Counted from the stretch's first letter, positions 45,066 to 57,368 are shown. The stretch: DNA of 57,500 bases from Turicibacter faecis (GCF_037076425.1 NZ_AP028127.1:2190001-2247500), one strand, 5' to 3'. The notes: generated by a model from the sequence alone, not told the origin. Numbers and translations are program-made.

Positions 45066-46790
45066 TTATTCCTCCTCCCCTTTTTTAAGTTGTGATTCAA
45101 CAATCTGTTGATAAATTTCGTTTGTTTTTAATAACTCTTCGTGAGTTCCCATCCCTACGATGCGTCCCTCATCCATAACTAAAATGCGTGTTGCATCCAT
45201 AACCGTGCTGACGCGTTGGGCAACGATAATCACTGTAGAGTTTTTCGTTTCCTCTCGTAAAGCTTCACGTAATTTAGCATCTGTTTTAAAATCCAATGCT
45301 GAAAAACTATCATCGAATAAATAAATCTCTGGTTTACGAACAACTGCCCTTGCTATTGATAGTCGTTGTTTTTGTCCACCTGAAACATTTGTTCCACCTT
45401 GAGATATTTGAGATTCTATTCCTTCTTTCATCTTTGAAACAAAATCTGTTGCTTGGGCAATATCCAAAGCATGACAGATTTCTTCATCTGTTGCATCTTC
45501 TTTCCCGTATAAAATATTATCTCGAATAGTCCCTGTAAACAGCATAGCCTTTTGAGGAACATATCCAATTTTAGAACGAAGTTCTTCATCATTCATCTGA
45601 CGAACGTCTATCCCATCGACTAATACCTCTCCCTCGGCAGCGTCATAAAAACGAGGGATCATGTTTAAAATTGAAGATTTTCCAGAACCTGTCCCCCCAA
45701 TAATTGCTGTTATTTCTCCGGGACAAGCTGAAAAGGAAATATTCGAAATAGCATATTCTTCTGCCCCTTCATATCCAAAAGAGACATTTTTAAACTCAAC
45801 ATATCCTTTTAATTGTGGTTGCTTAGCGTGAGTAGGACTAACAATAGATGGGTCCATCTCAAGCACCTCATTAATACGAACAGCTGATGCTTGTGCACGT
45901 GGAATTAATACAAACATCATTGTTAACATCAATAATGAAAACATAATTTGGGTTAAATATTGGATAAAGGCCATTAAATCTCCAACCATTAAATCTCCAC
46001 TATCGATACGAATTCCACCAAACCAAATAACAGCAATGATTGAAAGGTTTAAAATAAGCATCATTAATGGCATTAATGCCCCCATTAAACGATTGGCTAT
46101 TGTAGCAATTCGAGAGACTTCTAAACTCGCCTCGTTAAAACGCTCCTGTTCCTGAGAGACTTTATTAAATACTCGAATAACACGGATTCCTGTTAGATTT
46201 TCACGAACGACTAAATTCAATCTATCAATTCGCTTTTGCATCTTTTTAAACATTGGCATTGTAAATCGAGCAATAATAATAATCGTAAGGATAATAATAG
46301 GGATGACAACGAAAATAACCTTTGACAACTCAATATCCTTATTAACTGCCCGAATAAGCGCCCCAACAATCATCAATGGGGCACTTAACATCATTCGCAT
46401 CATCATAATTACAACAAGTTGAACCTGATTAATATCATTTGTTGTTCGTGTAATTAAAGATGCTGTTCCAAATTCGTTAACCTCGGCTAGTGAAAATGAT
46501 TCAACTTTAGTAAACACCTTTTGACGTAAATCTCGGCTAAATCCCATACCAATTTTAGCTGTTAAATAACTTGTTAAAATGGTACACCCCGTTCCTAATA
46601 GGGCAACAAGTAACATAATTCCACCGCGGCCTAAAATATAAGGGATATCCCCTTGAACAATTCCTGTATTAACAATTTCCGACATTAAATCGGGTAATTC
46701 TAAATCTGTCATCGTTGAGACAAAGACAAGAACTAAAACACATGCTATTAGGGCTGCATACGGTTTTAATCCCCTAAATAATTTCAACAT
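45066..46790 (-). CDS. ABC exporter half-transporter A (heterodimeric multidrug type)
   Basis: Partner subunit of 574 residues with six membrane helices and a nucleotide-binding domain: Walker A GGTGSGKSS, signature VSGGQKQ, Walker B IYLFDDSFSALD. The residue after the Walker B Asp is Asp instead of Glu, and the H-loop position reads VAQRVST with Gln in place of His. The ATP site formed by these residues is therefore degenerate, as is usual for one half of asymmetric exporters such as LmrCD and TM287/288. AGGAGGAGGAG precedes its ATG, 18 nt after marR. Confidence 0.93.
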   Translation of the reverse strand: MLKLFRGLKPYAALIACVLVLVFVSTMTDLELPDLMSEIVNTGIVQGDIPYILGRGGIMLLVALLGTGCTILTSYLTAKIGMGFSRDLRQKVFTKVESFSLAEVNEFGTASLITRTTNDINQVQLVVIMMMRMMLSAPLMIVGALIRAVNKDIELSKVIFVVIPIIILTIIIIARFTMPMFKKMQKRIDRLNLVVRENLTGIRVIRVFNKVSQEQERFNEASLEVSRIATIANRLMGALMPLMMLILNLSIIAVIWFGGIRIDSGDLMVGDLMAFIQYLTQIMFSLLMLTMMFVLIPRAQASAVRINEVLEMDPSIVSPTHAKQPQLKGYVEFKNVSFGYEGAEEYAISNISFSACPGEITAIIGGTGSGKSSILNMIPRFYDAAEGEVLVDGIDVRQMNDEELRSKIGYVPQKAMLFTGTIRDNILYGKEDATDEEICHALDIAQATDFVSKMKEGIESQISQGGTNVSGGQKQRLSIARAVVRKPEIYLFDDSFSALDFKTDAKLREALREETKNSTVIIVAQRVSTVMDATRILVMDEGRIVGMGTHEELLKTNEIYQQIVESQLKKGEEE

Positions 46791-46807
46791 CTCTAACTCC
46801 TCCTCCT

Positions 46808-47236
46808 TTAATCTTGTAGATTTCCTAATAACTTTCTAAAAATGAATTTAGCTTGGTCGATTTCATCTTTAGAAAAATTTCCAAATGCACGAAAATTAAG
46901 TTCACGGAAAATTTCATTCACAACTTTGGCCTGTTCAATCCCACTCTCAGTTAAACAAACATACGTTACTCGTTGATCCGTTAAACTACGTTGACGCTCA
47001 ATCAGCCCATCTCGCTCCATTCTTTTTAGCATGGCGCTAATCGTCGCCGGGGTCACATTTAGCTTATTTGCTAACTCAACCTGAGTCGCCTGATGACACT
47101 GCGATAACACATGAATAATCCCTGGTTGTGATGGACATAAGCCTTCCTCCTCTAAAACCCGTTTAACGATCGATAAATGACTTCTTATTAAATGACCAAA
47201 TATCTTAGCTACATCATTAATCTCTTGATTATCCAC
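46808..47236 (-). CDS. MarR-family repressor of the exporter operon
   Basis: Winged-helix regulator, 142 residues, first gene of the operon with the two ABC exporter halves. The DNA-binding part is TQVELANKLNVTPATISAMLKRMERDGLIER (read here in two pieces: TQVELANKLNVTPATI and LKRMERDGLIER) and the wing follows with DQRVTYVCLT. The start is GTG at 47236 with AGAGGTGAT upstream. Tandem palindromes in its promoter fit autoregulation and drug- or metabolite-triggered induction of the exporter. Confidence 0.92.
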   Translation of the reverse strand: MDNQEINDVAKIFGHLIRSHLSIVKRVLEEEGLCPSQPGIIHVLSQCHQATQVELANKLNVTPATISAMLKRMERDGLIERQRSLTDQRVTYVCLTESGIEQAKVVNEIFRELNFRAFGNFSKDEIDQAKFIFRKLLGNLQD

Positions 47237-47279
47237 ATTATCACCTCTTATTAGCTAAATAAATCTTACCTTACTCTTC

Positions 47280-47299
47280 ATAGTTAGTCAACTAACTAT
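47280..47299. promoter_or_regulatory. palindromic operator upstream of marR
   Basis: ATAGTTAGT (47280-47288) and ACTAACTAT (47291-47299) form a perfect 9-2-9 inverted repeat. A second related half-site pair (TTAGCTAACTAA) follows directly to 47310, and TTAGCTAAATAA lies near 47250. The cluster about 45-75 bp before the GTG start fits MarR autorepression. Confidence 0.8.
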
Positions 47300-47424
47300 T
47301 AGCTAACTAATCATTTTTTTATTTTATAATTATTTTTATAGCAAAAAACACTGATTCTAACTAGGCAATTTAATCTTCTGCCCTTAGTGTGGAGAATCAT
47401 TTAGAATTTTAATCTTGAAAAACA

Positions 47425-47462
47425 AAAAAGACAGAAAATGATTAAACACTCTCTGTCTTTTT
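47425..47462 (-). terminator. terminator of the YjiH-type gene
   Basis: AAAAAGACAG pairs with CTGTCTTTTT across an 18-nt loop; T residues follow on the minus strand. Confidence 0.78.
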
Positions 47463-47465
47463 CAT

Positions 47466-48845
47466 TTAAAAAATAAAATGGGCAATTACTGCGATAATCG
47501 GTAATGTGATTAATGTCCGTTGAATAAAGATAATAAACAATTCCTTCAAATTCACTGGAATTTTTGAAGAGAGCAATAGTGCACCTACCTCTGACAAATA
47601 AATCAATTGAGAAACCGAAACTGATGCAATAATAAAACGTGTCATATCGCTTTTAATAGTTGAGGCAAGGACGGATGGGAGTAACATATCCGCAAATCCA
47701 GCGACTAAAGTTTGCGATGCCGCAATTGGCTCAGGAACTTGCAATAACATTAAAATAGGTAAAAATGGTAATCCTAAAATTTTAAATACTGGAGTATATT
47801 CGGCAATAACTAAGGCAATTGTTCCTACGGCCATTACGATTGGAATAACAGCTAGCCACATATCTAACACATTCTTAAATCCATCTATAAAAATGACCTT
47901 TATAAAGGCTTGTGATTTAGCTTTTTCTATCGCCTGCATAAACCCATATGAAACATAATTAAATCCAGTTGGAATCTTTTCATCCGATTCCTTCTTTGTT
48001 CCATCAAAAAATACGTCCTCTTTTTTAGATAAGGGTGGCATTTTGGGTAGTATAATAGCGGCTAACAAACTTGCAATGGTGACAGTTATATAAAATGGAA
48101 TAAACATATGCCCAAGATTAACTGTATTAATAACAACTAGACTGAATGTCACCGAAACAAGTGAAAAGGTCGTACCAATCACCGCAGCCTCGCGTTTAGT
48201 ATAAAAACCGTCCTCATATTGCTTACTTGTCAACAACACTCCAATGGTTCCGTCACCTAGCCATGAGGCAATACAATCGACTGCTGACCTTCCCGGTAAA
48301 TTAAAGATGGGGCGCATCACCTTAGATAATAACGAACCTACAAACTCCAATAATCCGAAATTTAATAATAAAGGTAAAAAAAGTCCCGCAAATAAGAAGA
48401 CTGAAAAGAGAATGGGTAGTAGATCACTAAACACCAATCCCCCCGTATTCGAAGAGATTAAAAATGGAATCCCTTGATTAGTGTATACCATAACCGTAAA
48501 TATAGCTGCTAAAAATCTAAGAATCGACCAAATAGGGGTTACGTCAAATAAACTATTTAGAAATCTATTTTTCACGATGAATCCCGGTTTCAATAGTTTA
48601 GTAACTGCTGTCCCAGCAGCTGTGATAAGCACTAAAACTAATAATATAGTCGGTAGAATACTCTCTAAATGATGTTTCAGTCCATTTGATAAAATGGCAA
48701 TAGGAATCGTGATTCCTTCCGCTGTAGAAATAGGACACATAAATAAGATAACTCCAATGAAAGAGGGTATCATAAATTTCAATTTTTCTAACTGGTTATA
48801 TGAGCTACACGAGCCTTCGTTTTTTATATTTTTATCTTTACTCAT
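47466..48845 (-). CDS. YjiH-type nucleoside-recognition (Gate) domain membrane protein
   Basis: Polytopic protein of 459 residues with about eleven hydrophobic segments. It resembles the YjiH/nucleoside recognition family, whose members share the Gate domain with concentrative transporters and spore maturation proteins. Landmarks are LPGRSAVDCIASWLGDGTIGVLLTSKQY (here in parts: GRSAVDCIASWLGDGTIGV and LLTSKQYEDGFYTKREAAV) and ETLVAGFADMLLPS-like AASQTLVAGFADMLLPSVLA. The transported compound is not known. The ribosome binding site is weak (GGGCGG). Monocistronic. Confidence 0.82.
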   Translation of the reverse strand: MSKDKNIKNEGSCSSYNQLEKLKFMIPSFIGVILFMCPISTAEGITIPIAILSNGLKHHLESILPTILLVLVLITAAGTAVTKLLKPGFIVKNRFLNSLFDVTPIWSILRFLAAIFTVMVYTNQGIPFLISSNTGGLVFSDLLPILFSVFLFAGLFLPLLLNFGLLEFVGSLLSKVMRPIFNLPGRSAVDCIASWLGDGTIGVLLTSKQYEDGFYTKREAAVIGTTFSLVSVTFSLVVINTVNLGHMFIPFYITVTIASLLAAIILPKMPPLSKKEDVFFDGTKKESDEKIPTGFNYVSYGFMQAIEKAKSQAFIKVIFIDGFKNVLDMWLAVIPIVMAVGTIALVIAEYTPVFKILGLPFLPILMLLQVPEPIAASQTLVAGFADMLLPSVLASTIKSDMTRFIIASVSVSQLIYLSEVGALLLSSKIPVNLKELFIIFIQRTLITLPIIAVIAHFIF

Positions 48846-48944
48846 TTCTATTACCGCCCTTACTTTTTCTCTGATTTTATAAGTATACTTGTTAGAATAA
48901 AACTTATCAACCTTTTTAACGACAATAATCGCTCTTTATATAGA

Positions 48945-48977
48945 AAAAAGTCCTTGATAAACGAACAAGGACCTTTT
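48945..48977 (-). terminator. terminator of the acetyltransferase gene at 48992
   Basis: GTCCTTG pairs with CAAGGAC across a 9-nt loop, and the minus strand continues into a run of T. It lies between the acetyltransferase stop and the YjiH-type gene promoter. Confidence 0.8.
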
Positions 48978-48991
48978 GGATATCATGAAAC

Positions 48992-49507
48992 CTATAATTT
49001 AAAATTTTCTTCTACACCGTAAACTTCCGTATTTAAAATTTGTCTAAATTTCCTTAGACGTTCATCACTTAATTGACAGGATGACATAATTCTTAACTCT
49101 ACAGTTCCCGTAGTTAAATTAAGTGGCGGTTGATAGTGAGGAATATCATTTAAGATGAATCCTAATCTCTTGTAAAATTCTACTCTTCTTTTCGTTAGGG
49201 TATCTATTGGAGGTTCTACCTCTAAAATAATCGGTCGTTGTTTTGCCTCTAACATAACATCTCTAATCAATTGAGTTCCGATTCCCTGTCCCCTCACTTT
49301 TTCCGTACAAGCTAAATGTTCAATATATATAAAATCATCAAATTCATAATAAGCACAAAAAGCAGTTACTTCATCATGATGTAGGGTTGTTTTTAAAAAG
49401 TAATTAGGACGTGATAAAAGCTTTTTCTGCTCTTTATATTCCCTGAACTCATCTACCGGAAAAGATTCTTTCATTATCTCATAAACTTCATCAAACTTTG
49501 AAATCAA
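48992..49507 (-). CDS. GNAT-family N-acetyltransferase
   Basis: Cytoplasmic acetyltransferase, about 171 residues from a TTG at 49507 that follows GAGGGTGAT closely; the longer frame adds 18 residues with no ribosome binding site. The acetyl-CoA motif is VRGQGIGTQLI, followed by LEVEPPIDTLTKRRVEFYKRLGF (read in parts: TKRRVEFYKRLGF). The acceptor is unknown. The gene is divergent from the tocopherol-cyclase-like gene, with only about 90 bp between. Confidence 0.85.
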   Translation of the reverse strand: MISKFDEVYEIMKESFPVDEFREYKEQKKLLSRPNYFLKTTLHHDEVTAFCAYYEFDDFIYIEHLACTEKVRGQGIGTQLIRDVMLEAKQRPIILEVEPPIDTLTKRRVEFYKRLGFILNDIPHYQPPLNLTTGTVELRIMSSCQLSDERLRKFRQILNTEVYGVEENFKL

Positions 49508-49598
49508 GCAATCACCCTCTGTATAAAATATAATAATATTGCATATAATAACATGACTCATACACTTTTACAAGAAAGTTATTATATGGAGGCCCAAA

Positions 49599-50576
49599 AT
49601 GAAAATAAATCCTGATTTATACCATGGCCACGATCAATATACTAATTTTTTTGAGGGTTGGTATTTTAAAATCGTTGATGCTACTGGTCGTTATTCGTTA
49701 GCTTTTATCCCAGGTATATCTCGTACTGAAGATGCAAAAAAACATCATAGTTTTATTCAAGTCATTGATTTAGTTAACCATTCCTATCATTACTGCAAAT
49801 ATAGTGTTGACGATTTCTATTCTAATAATCGACACCTCAAAGTAAACATTGGGTTAAACGAATTTAGCTTTCACAAAATTTATGTTGATTTTGAGAAATT
49901 TCATGGACTATTGTATCTGGGTCCTCCTAAAAAATGGCCTCATACGAAACGTAGTCCAAACATGATGAGATTATTAAATTATATTCCCTTCCTAGAATCG
50001 CATAGTCATGTCTGTGCCATTGACGGAAATATTGAAGAAGGGCACCTTAAAATTGGAAATCAAATTATTGATTTTAGTAACGGAAAGTATTATATTGAAA
50101 AAAATTGGAGAAAGAGCCATCCGACTCCGCGTATTGGAATTCAAAGTAATTACTTTGAGGATGGACGGGCGACACTCACCTGCTCATTAGAAATTATCCC
50201 TCTCCCTATTATTAAGGAGTTTTTAGGGTTTGAAATAGGAGTTACCGTTGATCAAAAATTTTATTCATTCACCACAGCAAACCATAGCAAATTGAATATA
50301 TCCTTCTTTGATCGTGATATCTTATTGTGTGTAACAAAAGATAATGTACAGTTAATCCTAAAAACAAAAAGTAAATCAGAGGATTTTATTGATTGCCAAG
50401 AGTTAAATCATCAAAATACCTCGTTTCTATATGAAGCAATTTTAAATGCTGAGGTGGAACTAACCTTACTAAATAAAAAAAATAATACCCTTATCTATCA
50501 TGGAATAGGAAAAGCATGCGGTATTAAATATAGAGGGGACCTTAGCAGATTTTATACTACCGCAAAAATATCTTAA
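49599..50576 (+). CDS. tocopherol-cyclase-like protein
   Basis: The 325-residue soluble protein has the N-terminal signature of the tocopherol cyclase family: YHGHDQYTNFFEGWYFKIVD, then SLAFIPGISR. It also has the middle blocks LLNYIPFLESHSHV and YYIEKNWRKSHP. Plant members cyclise prenylated quinols. Bacterial relatives, common in Bacillota, are uncharacterised and may share only the beta-barrel fold. The ATG follows GGAGG by 8 nt. It is monocistronic with its own terminator. Confidence 0.82.
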   Translation: MKINPDLYHGHDQYTNFFEGWYFKIVDATGRYSLAFIPGISRTEDAKKHHSFIQVIDLVNHSYHYCKYSVDDFYSNNRHLKVNIGLNEFSFHKIYVDFEKFHGLLYLGPPKKWPHTKRSPNMMRLLNYIPFLESHSHVCAIDGNIEEGHLKIGNQIIDFSNGKYYIEKNWRKSHPTPRIGIQSNYFEDGRATLTCSLEIIPLPIIKEFLGFEIGVTVDQKFYSFTTANHSKLNISFFDRDILLCVTKDNVQLILKTKSKSEDFIDCQELNHQNTSFLYEAILNAEVELTLLNKKNNTLIYHGIGKACGIKYRGDLSRFYTTAKIS

Positions 50577-50580
50577 ATAT

Positions 50581-50610
50581 ATCCACATTTTACTGTGGAT
50601 TTTCTTTTTT
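50581..50610 (+). terminator. terminator of the tocopherol-cyclase-like gene
   Basis: ATCCAC and GTGGAT pair around an 8-nt loop and are followed by TTTCTTTTTT. Confidence 0.85.
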
Positions 50611-50724
50611 TACAATCTTTTATTAGAATTCCCAAAATAATCATAATTATACCCTGTTTTATTTACTCCTTCTCATAAATAGCGATATAATAATGGAAAA
50701 TATACTCATGGAGGTAGGACAACT

Positions 50725-51423
50725 ATGTTAAAGCCACGTATACTTATAGTTGATGATGAACGTGAAATTCGAGAAGCTATTCGTATCTATTTAAGAGGAG
50801 AGGATATCGAAACAGTCATGGCTAGTAATGGACAGGAGGCAATTGATTTAGTCAAACAAGAAGAAATCCATCTTGTTTTAATGGATGTCATGATGCCTGG
50901 AATTGATGGAATCGTAGCCACCAGCCTAATCAGAGAGTTCTCTAATGTACCTATCATTATGCTCACCGCAAAATCTGAAGATACCGATAAAATTATGGGC
51001 CTCTCAATTGGAGCGGACGATTATATTACAAAACCATTTAACCCTATGGAACTCGTTGCACGTGTTAAAAGCCAGTTACGTAGATACCTACAATTTAATT
51101 CTCCACAAAGTACGCCAAATAAAGATTTATTAGAGGTAGGGGGACTTAGTATGAATATAGTTACTAAACAAGTCAATGTAGATGGGAAAGAAGTCCGGCT
51201 AACACCGACAGAATTTAAAATTCTCGCCCTTTTACTGAAAAATAAAGGACGTGTATTTTCAATCAATGATATTTATGAAAATGTCTGGGACGAACCTGGA
51301 TATAATGCAGAGAATACAGTTGCCGTACACATTAGAAAAATTCGGGAGAAAATCGAAATTAATCCACGCGATCCAAGATATCTTAAAGTAGTCTGGGGAG
51401 TTGGCTACAAAATTGAGGCATAG
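50725..51423 (+). CDS. OmpR-family response regulator
   Basis: Two-component response regulator, 232 residues. The receiver domain has the acidic pocket VDDE (9-12), phosphoacceptor Asp54 (LVLMDVMMPG) and conserved Lys near 103 (ITKPF). The C-terminal winged helix is of the PhoB/OmpR type (VRLTPTEFKILALLLKNKGRV, then VAVHIRKIREKIE). The ATG has GGAGG upstream. Its kinase gene follows 174 bp later but beyond a terminator, so the two probably have separate promoters. Target genes are unknown. Confidence 0.95.
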   Translation: MLKPRILIVDDEREIREAIRIYLRGEDIETVMASNGQEAIDLVKQEEIHLVLMDVMMPGIDGIVATSLIREFSNVPIIMLTAKSEDTDKIMGLSIGADDYITKPFNPMELVARVKSQLRRYLQFNSPQSTPNKDLLEVGGLSMNIVTKQVNVDGKEVRLTPTEFKILALLLKNKGRVFSINDIYENVWDEPGYNAENTVAVHIRKIREKIEINPRDPRYLKVVWGVGYKIEA

Positions 51424-51478
51424 ATTTACCTCATAATAATTAAGAAATACATTCATCTTAAAAAGTAATTCACGGTGA

Positions 51479-51507
51479 CCATAGCATTAAAGGCTATGGT
51501 TTTTTTC
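51479..51507 (+). terminator. terminator between response regulator and kinase genes
   Basis: CCATAGC pairs with GCTATGG across a 7-nt loop, followed by eight T. A TATAAT-type -10 lies at about 51572-51577, before the kinase gene. Confidence 0.9.
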
Positions 51508-51597
51508 CACCTCATATTAAGAATTTTTTAAGAAAATTAGTAACTAGATATTAAGAACGTTATGTTATCTTTATAATAAAAGAATGGAGTTGATATA

Positions 51598-53694
51598 ATG
51601 AAAAGTAATGATTCACCTAATCAAGTAAACCAGTTATTAGATAGTCAAAAAAATTGGATCAAATTTTTAATTTTAATCGGAACATTTATTCTATGTTTTA
51701 ACTATATAACGATCCAGTTACAATATCGAAATATCTTCCCTTTAAATTATTTTGAATCTTTTCAATATGCATCGCAAGTGGAGGACTTTTTAAAAGATTT
51801 TTATACAAGTCAAATCGAAATCCCTCAACTCAAAAAACCTATAGAGGAAATTCCCGTTACCAAAGAGGAAATTTTAGATGCAAAATTTGATAATAACCTA
51901 TACTCTCGGTATTTATATGATGATACTACAGGCGAATATCACCCTATCTCATCTTTAACCGATGAACAAATTACAGAAATCATTCGCTATCATAAGTACC
52001 AGGAAAATAAGGATAAAATTTATGATTATTATAATTACAACTCTCATAATCAAGGGAATGCCTTTTATTATAAGATCGTTGATAGAAATGGAGAAACGTA
52101 TACTAATGTTCCCGACGAAGACATAAAGTATCTCAATGTACTCGAAATTCCTTATTACGGGAAAAACAATGAAAATTTCAAAAATTCGGTTAACTCATTT
52201 GCTTCCGATCAAGGATTAACAGGAACCCTCTATTTACCAAAATATCCAATGGGAAACTCCACGATCCAAAGCTCCTTTATTCAAAATACTATCATCAAAA
52301 TTATTTGGTTTGTTGCAGTTGTACTAAACATTTTTATCCTATTTCCTATCTACTCGTATTTTAAAAAAGTTAGACATACTCCTCTAACAATTCCGGATCA
52401 ATATACTTGGATAGGGAAAAAATATTCCCAATTACCTATTGAATTTAAGGCTAGTATTTTCTTTGCTACTTTATTGTTCATTAAAGGTTTTCGAATCAAT
52501 TTTCACGCTTCACCTACAGCTTTCTATATTTTTAAAATAGCCTTTCAAATTATAGTCCTTATCTTTGTGATTTACATTTTTACGCTTCAGGTCCAAGGAA
52601 TAATAAATAGATTAAAAAAACCTCAGATTATCCAAGAAGAGTGGAACAATGGGTTTTACATGAGCAATAAGGAAGCCTGGAGCCAATTTCCTCTCTATCG
52701 AAATATCTTCTTTAAGCTATTTATTTTTACAGCACTTATTGGATTTTGGGGTGTTATTTGGGGAATATCTACTGTAGCTTTTGGAAGCTTCGTTATAGTG
52801 ACCCTTATTAGTCTTTTACTTATCCCCATATTATTATTTTCTATTAAAAGATGTTCTCAACGTCTTCAGCTTATTGTGGACACATTATCAAAACTAGCAC
52901 AAAATAAAAAAAGTCCTCAGATTATAGTTAAAGGCCATGATCTTATTTCAGATATATCAAGAGATATTAATACAATTCAAGAGGGGTTCGCATTGTCGAG
53001 CCAAAAGCAGTCGGATAGCGAACGGCTTAAAACGGAATTAATCACAAATGTTTCCCATGATTTAAGAACTCCTCTTACAAGTATTCTAAATTACGTAGAT
53101 TTAGCAAAAAGGAGCAATATAAGCGATTTAGAGCGTCAAGAATACCTCAACATTATCGATAACAAATCTAAACGATTAAAGGTTCTTATCGATGATTTAT
53201 TTGAAGCTAGTAAAATGGCTAGTGGAGCTGTCGAATTACATAAGGAACGAGTAGATTTAGTCGCCTTAATCTATCAGTCATTAGCAGAATACGATGACCG
53301 CTTTAATGACCAAGGATTAGCCATTAAAACTAAAATGGTTGAACAACACATGTATGCCTATTGTGATGGAAGAAAAATGTCGCGGGTATTTGAAAATTTA
53401 TTTAATAATATTATTAAATACGCCCAACCAGCAACTCGAGTTTATATTGAAATGGAGTACGAAGAATCAGACATTGTTATTACTTTAAAAAACATCTCAA
53501 ATTACGAATTAGGGTTTGATGTGTCTGAATTATCAGAGCGATTTAAACGTGGGGATAGTTCTCGTCACACCGAAGGATCAGGATTGGGGCTCTCTATCGT
53601 GAAATCTATCCTAGAATTACACGGAGCAATATTCGAGCTATCAAAAGATGGTGATTTATTCAAGGTCATTATAAAAGTCAAAAAATACTCCTAA
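51598..53694 (+). CDS. membrane histidine kinase with multi-helix sensor region
   Basis: Sensor kinase partner of the response regulator. The 698-residue protein has one helix at about 17-38, an extracellular region of about 190 residues, then about five more helices (roughly 228-412), unusual for the simple two-helix VanS/PhoR type. Then come a short linker (HAMP-like), the H-box with phosphoacceptor His487 (NVSHDLRTPLTS), the N-box FENLFNNIIKYA and the G-box GSGLGLSIVKS (about 660-670). The ATG follows GGAG by 8-9 nt. The signal is unknown; a cell-envelope stimulus is only a guess. Confidence 0.93.
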   Translation: MKSNDSPNQVNQLLDSQKNWIKFLILIGTFILCFNYITIQLQYRNIFPLNYFESFQYASQVEDFLKDFYTSQIEIPQLKKPIEEIPVTKEEILDAKFDNNLYSRYLYDDTTGEYHPISSLTDEQITEIIRYHKYQENKDKIYDYYNYNSHNQGNAFYYKIVDRNGETYTNVPDEDIKYLNVLEIPYYGKNNENFKNSVNSFASDQGLTGTLYLPKYPMGNSTIQSSFIQNTIIKIIWFVAVVLNIFILFPIYSYFKKVRHTPLTIPDQYTWIGKKYSQLPIEFKASIFFATLLFIKGFRINFHASPTAFYIFKIAFQIIVLIFVIYIFTLQVQGIINRLKKPQIIQEEWNNGFYMSNKEAWSQFPLYRNIFFKLFIFTALIGFWGVIWGISTVAFGSFVIVTLISLLLIPILLFSIKRCSQRLQLIVDTLSKLAQNKKSPQIIVKGHDLISDISRDINTIQEGFALSSQKQSDSERLKTELITNVSHDLRTPLTSILNYVDLAKRSNISDLERQEYLNIIDNKSKRLKVLIDDLFEASKMASGAVELHKERVDLVALIYQSLAEYDDRFNDQGLAIKTKMVEQHMYAYCDGRKMSRVFENLFNNIIKYAQPATRVYIEMEYEESDIVITLKNISNYELGFDVSELSERFKRGDSSRHTEGSGLGLSIVKSILELHGAIFELSKDGDLFKVIIKVKKYS

Positions 53695-53717
53695 GCAGAG
53701 ACAGATATTAAAAAGAA

Positions 53718-53817
53718 ACCATTAGCTATATGGATAGCCCAATGGTCTCTTTGGTACTATAAAACTCGTAGAAACTACACCGGTATTTATGTGTAGATTC
53801 TACGAGTTTTATTTTTT
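53718..53817 (+). terminator. two consecutive hairpins after the kinase gene
   Basis: The first hairpin (53718-53746) pairs ACCATT with AATGGT and GCTAT with ATAGC. The second (53761-53810) pairs AAAACTCGTAG with CTACGAGTTTT with an inner CTACAC/GTGTAG stem, and is followed by ATTTTTTA. The second is the convincing terminator. The rest of 53818-53982 shows no gene. Confidence 0.8.
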
Positions 53818-53982
53818 ATGGTTAATAGGTGATGCGGTAACGAAGCTCTCTTAGGATTAAAACATCCGTTAAAAAAAGTGTTGCCTCACCCTATTCATTC
53901 CCCATTCGATTAAGCAAGTTGAAACTACTATGTAACAAATCAAAATGAAACAAATAAATAGAGATGAGAACCTATCATATAT

Positions 53983-54007
53983 AAAAAAAACACCCCGAAG
54001 GATGTTG
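53983..54007 (-). terminator. terminator of the rRNA operon
   Basis: On the minus strand AACATCC and GGGTGTT pair (one U.G pair) around a UUCG loop, followed by eight T. It directly follows the tRNA-Gly gene. Confidence 0.9.
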
Positions 54008-54017
54008 ATTGGCTATT

Positions 54018-54091
54018 TGGAGCGGGTGAAGAGAATCGAACTCTCACAGTCAGCTTGGAAGGCTGAAGTTCTACCATTAAACTACACCCGC
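54018..54091 (-). tRNA. tRNA-Gly (UCC anticodon)
   Basis: A 74-nt cloverleaf on the minus strand. Acceptor arms GCGGGTG and CACCCGC are followed by discriminator T and encoded CCA. The anticodon loop CTTCCAA sits on stem CAGCC/AAGCTG-type pairing and gives anticodon TCC. The T-loop TTCGATT is normal. It is the last gene of the rRNA operon, nine bases after the 5S gene. Confidence 0.95.
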
Positions 54092-54100
54092 ATTTTTTTC

Positions 54101-54212
54101 GGCCTAGCGACGTCCTACTCTCGCACTTGCGTACTACCCTCGGCGCTAAGGAGCTTAACTTCTGTGTTCGGTATGGGAACAGGTGTGCCCTCCTTGCCCT
54201 TATCACTAGACC
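54101..54212 (-). rRNA. rrf: 5S ribosomal RNA
   Basis: About 112 nt on the minus strand. It contains the conserved CCGAACACAGAAGTTAAGC segment and terminal complementary ends GGTCTAGTGA and TCGCTAGGCC. Ends are placed by this terminal pairing and may be off by a few bases. Confidence 0.95.
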
Positions 54213-54388
54213 TTCTGTCAGATCTTATCAATCTCACAAAACTAGATATCTTCTGCTTACTTCTTCTTGTCCGGCAACTCTCGCATCACAGTGGTAAAGT
54301 TCAATAACTGTTCATCACCTTCGTGATTCCTCAGTTCTTTTCACTTTCTGCCTGTGATAATCGCTCGTTTTTGCCTTTCCTATTTAGT

Positions 54389-57280
<2,892 letters not shown>

Positions 57281-57368
57281 TCTTCTTCAGAAGATATCTA
57301 GTTTTCAAAGATCAATTCTAGGAAAATCGAAATTCTCCCAAAACTAAACAGAACGTCTCTTTCTCCAT

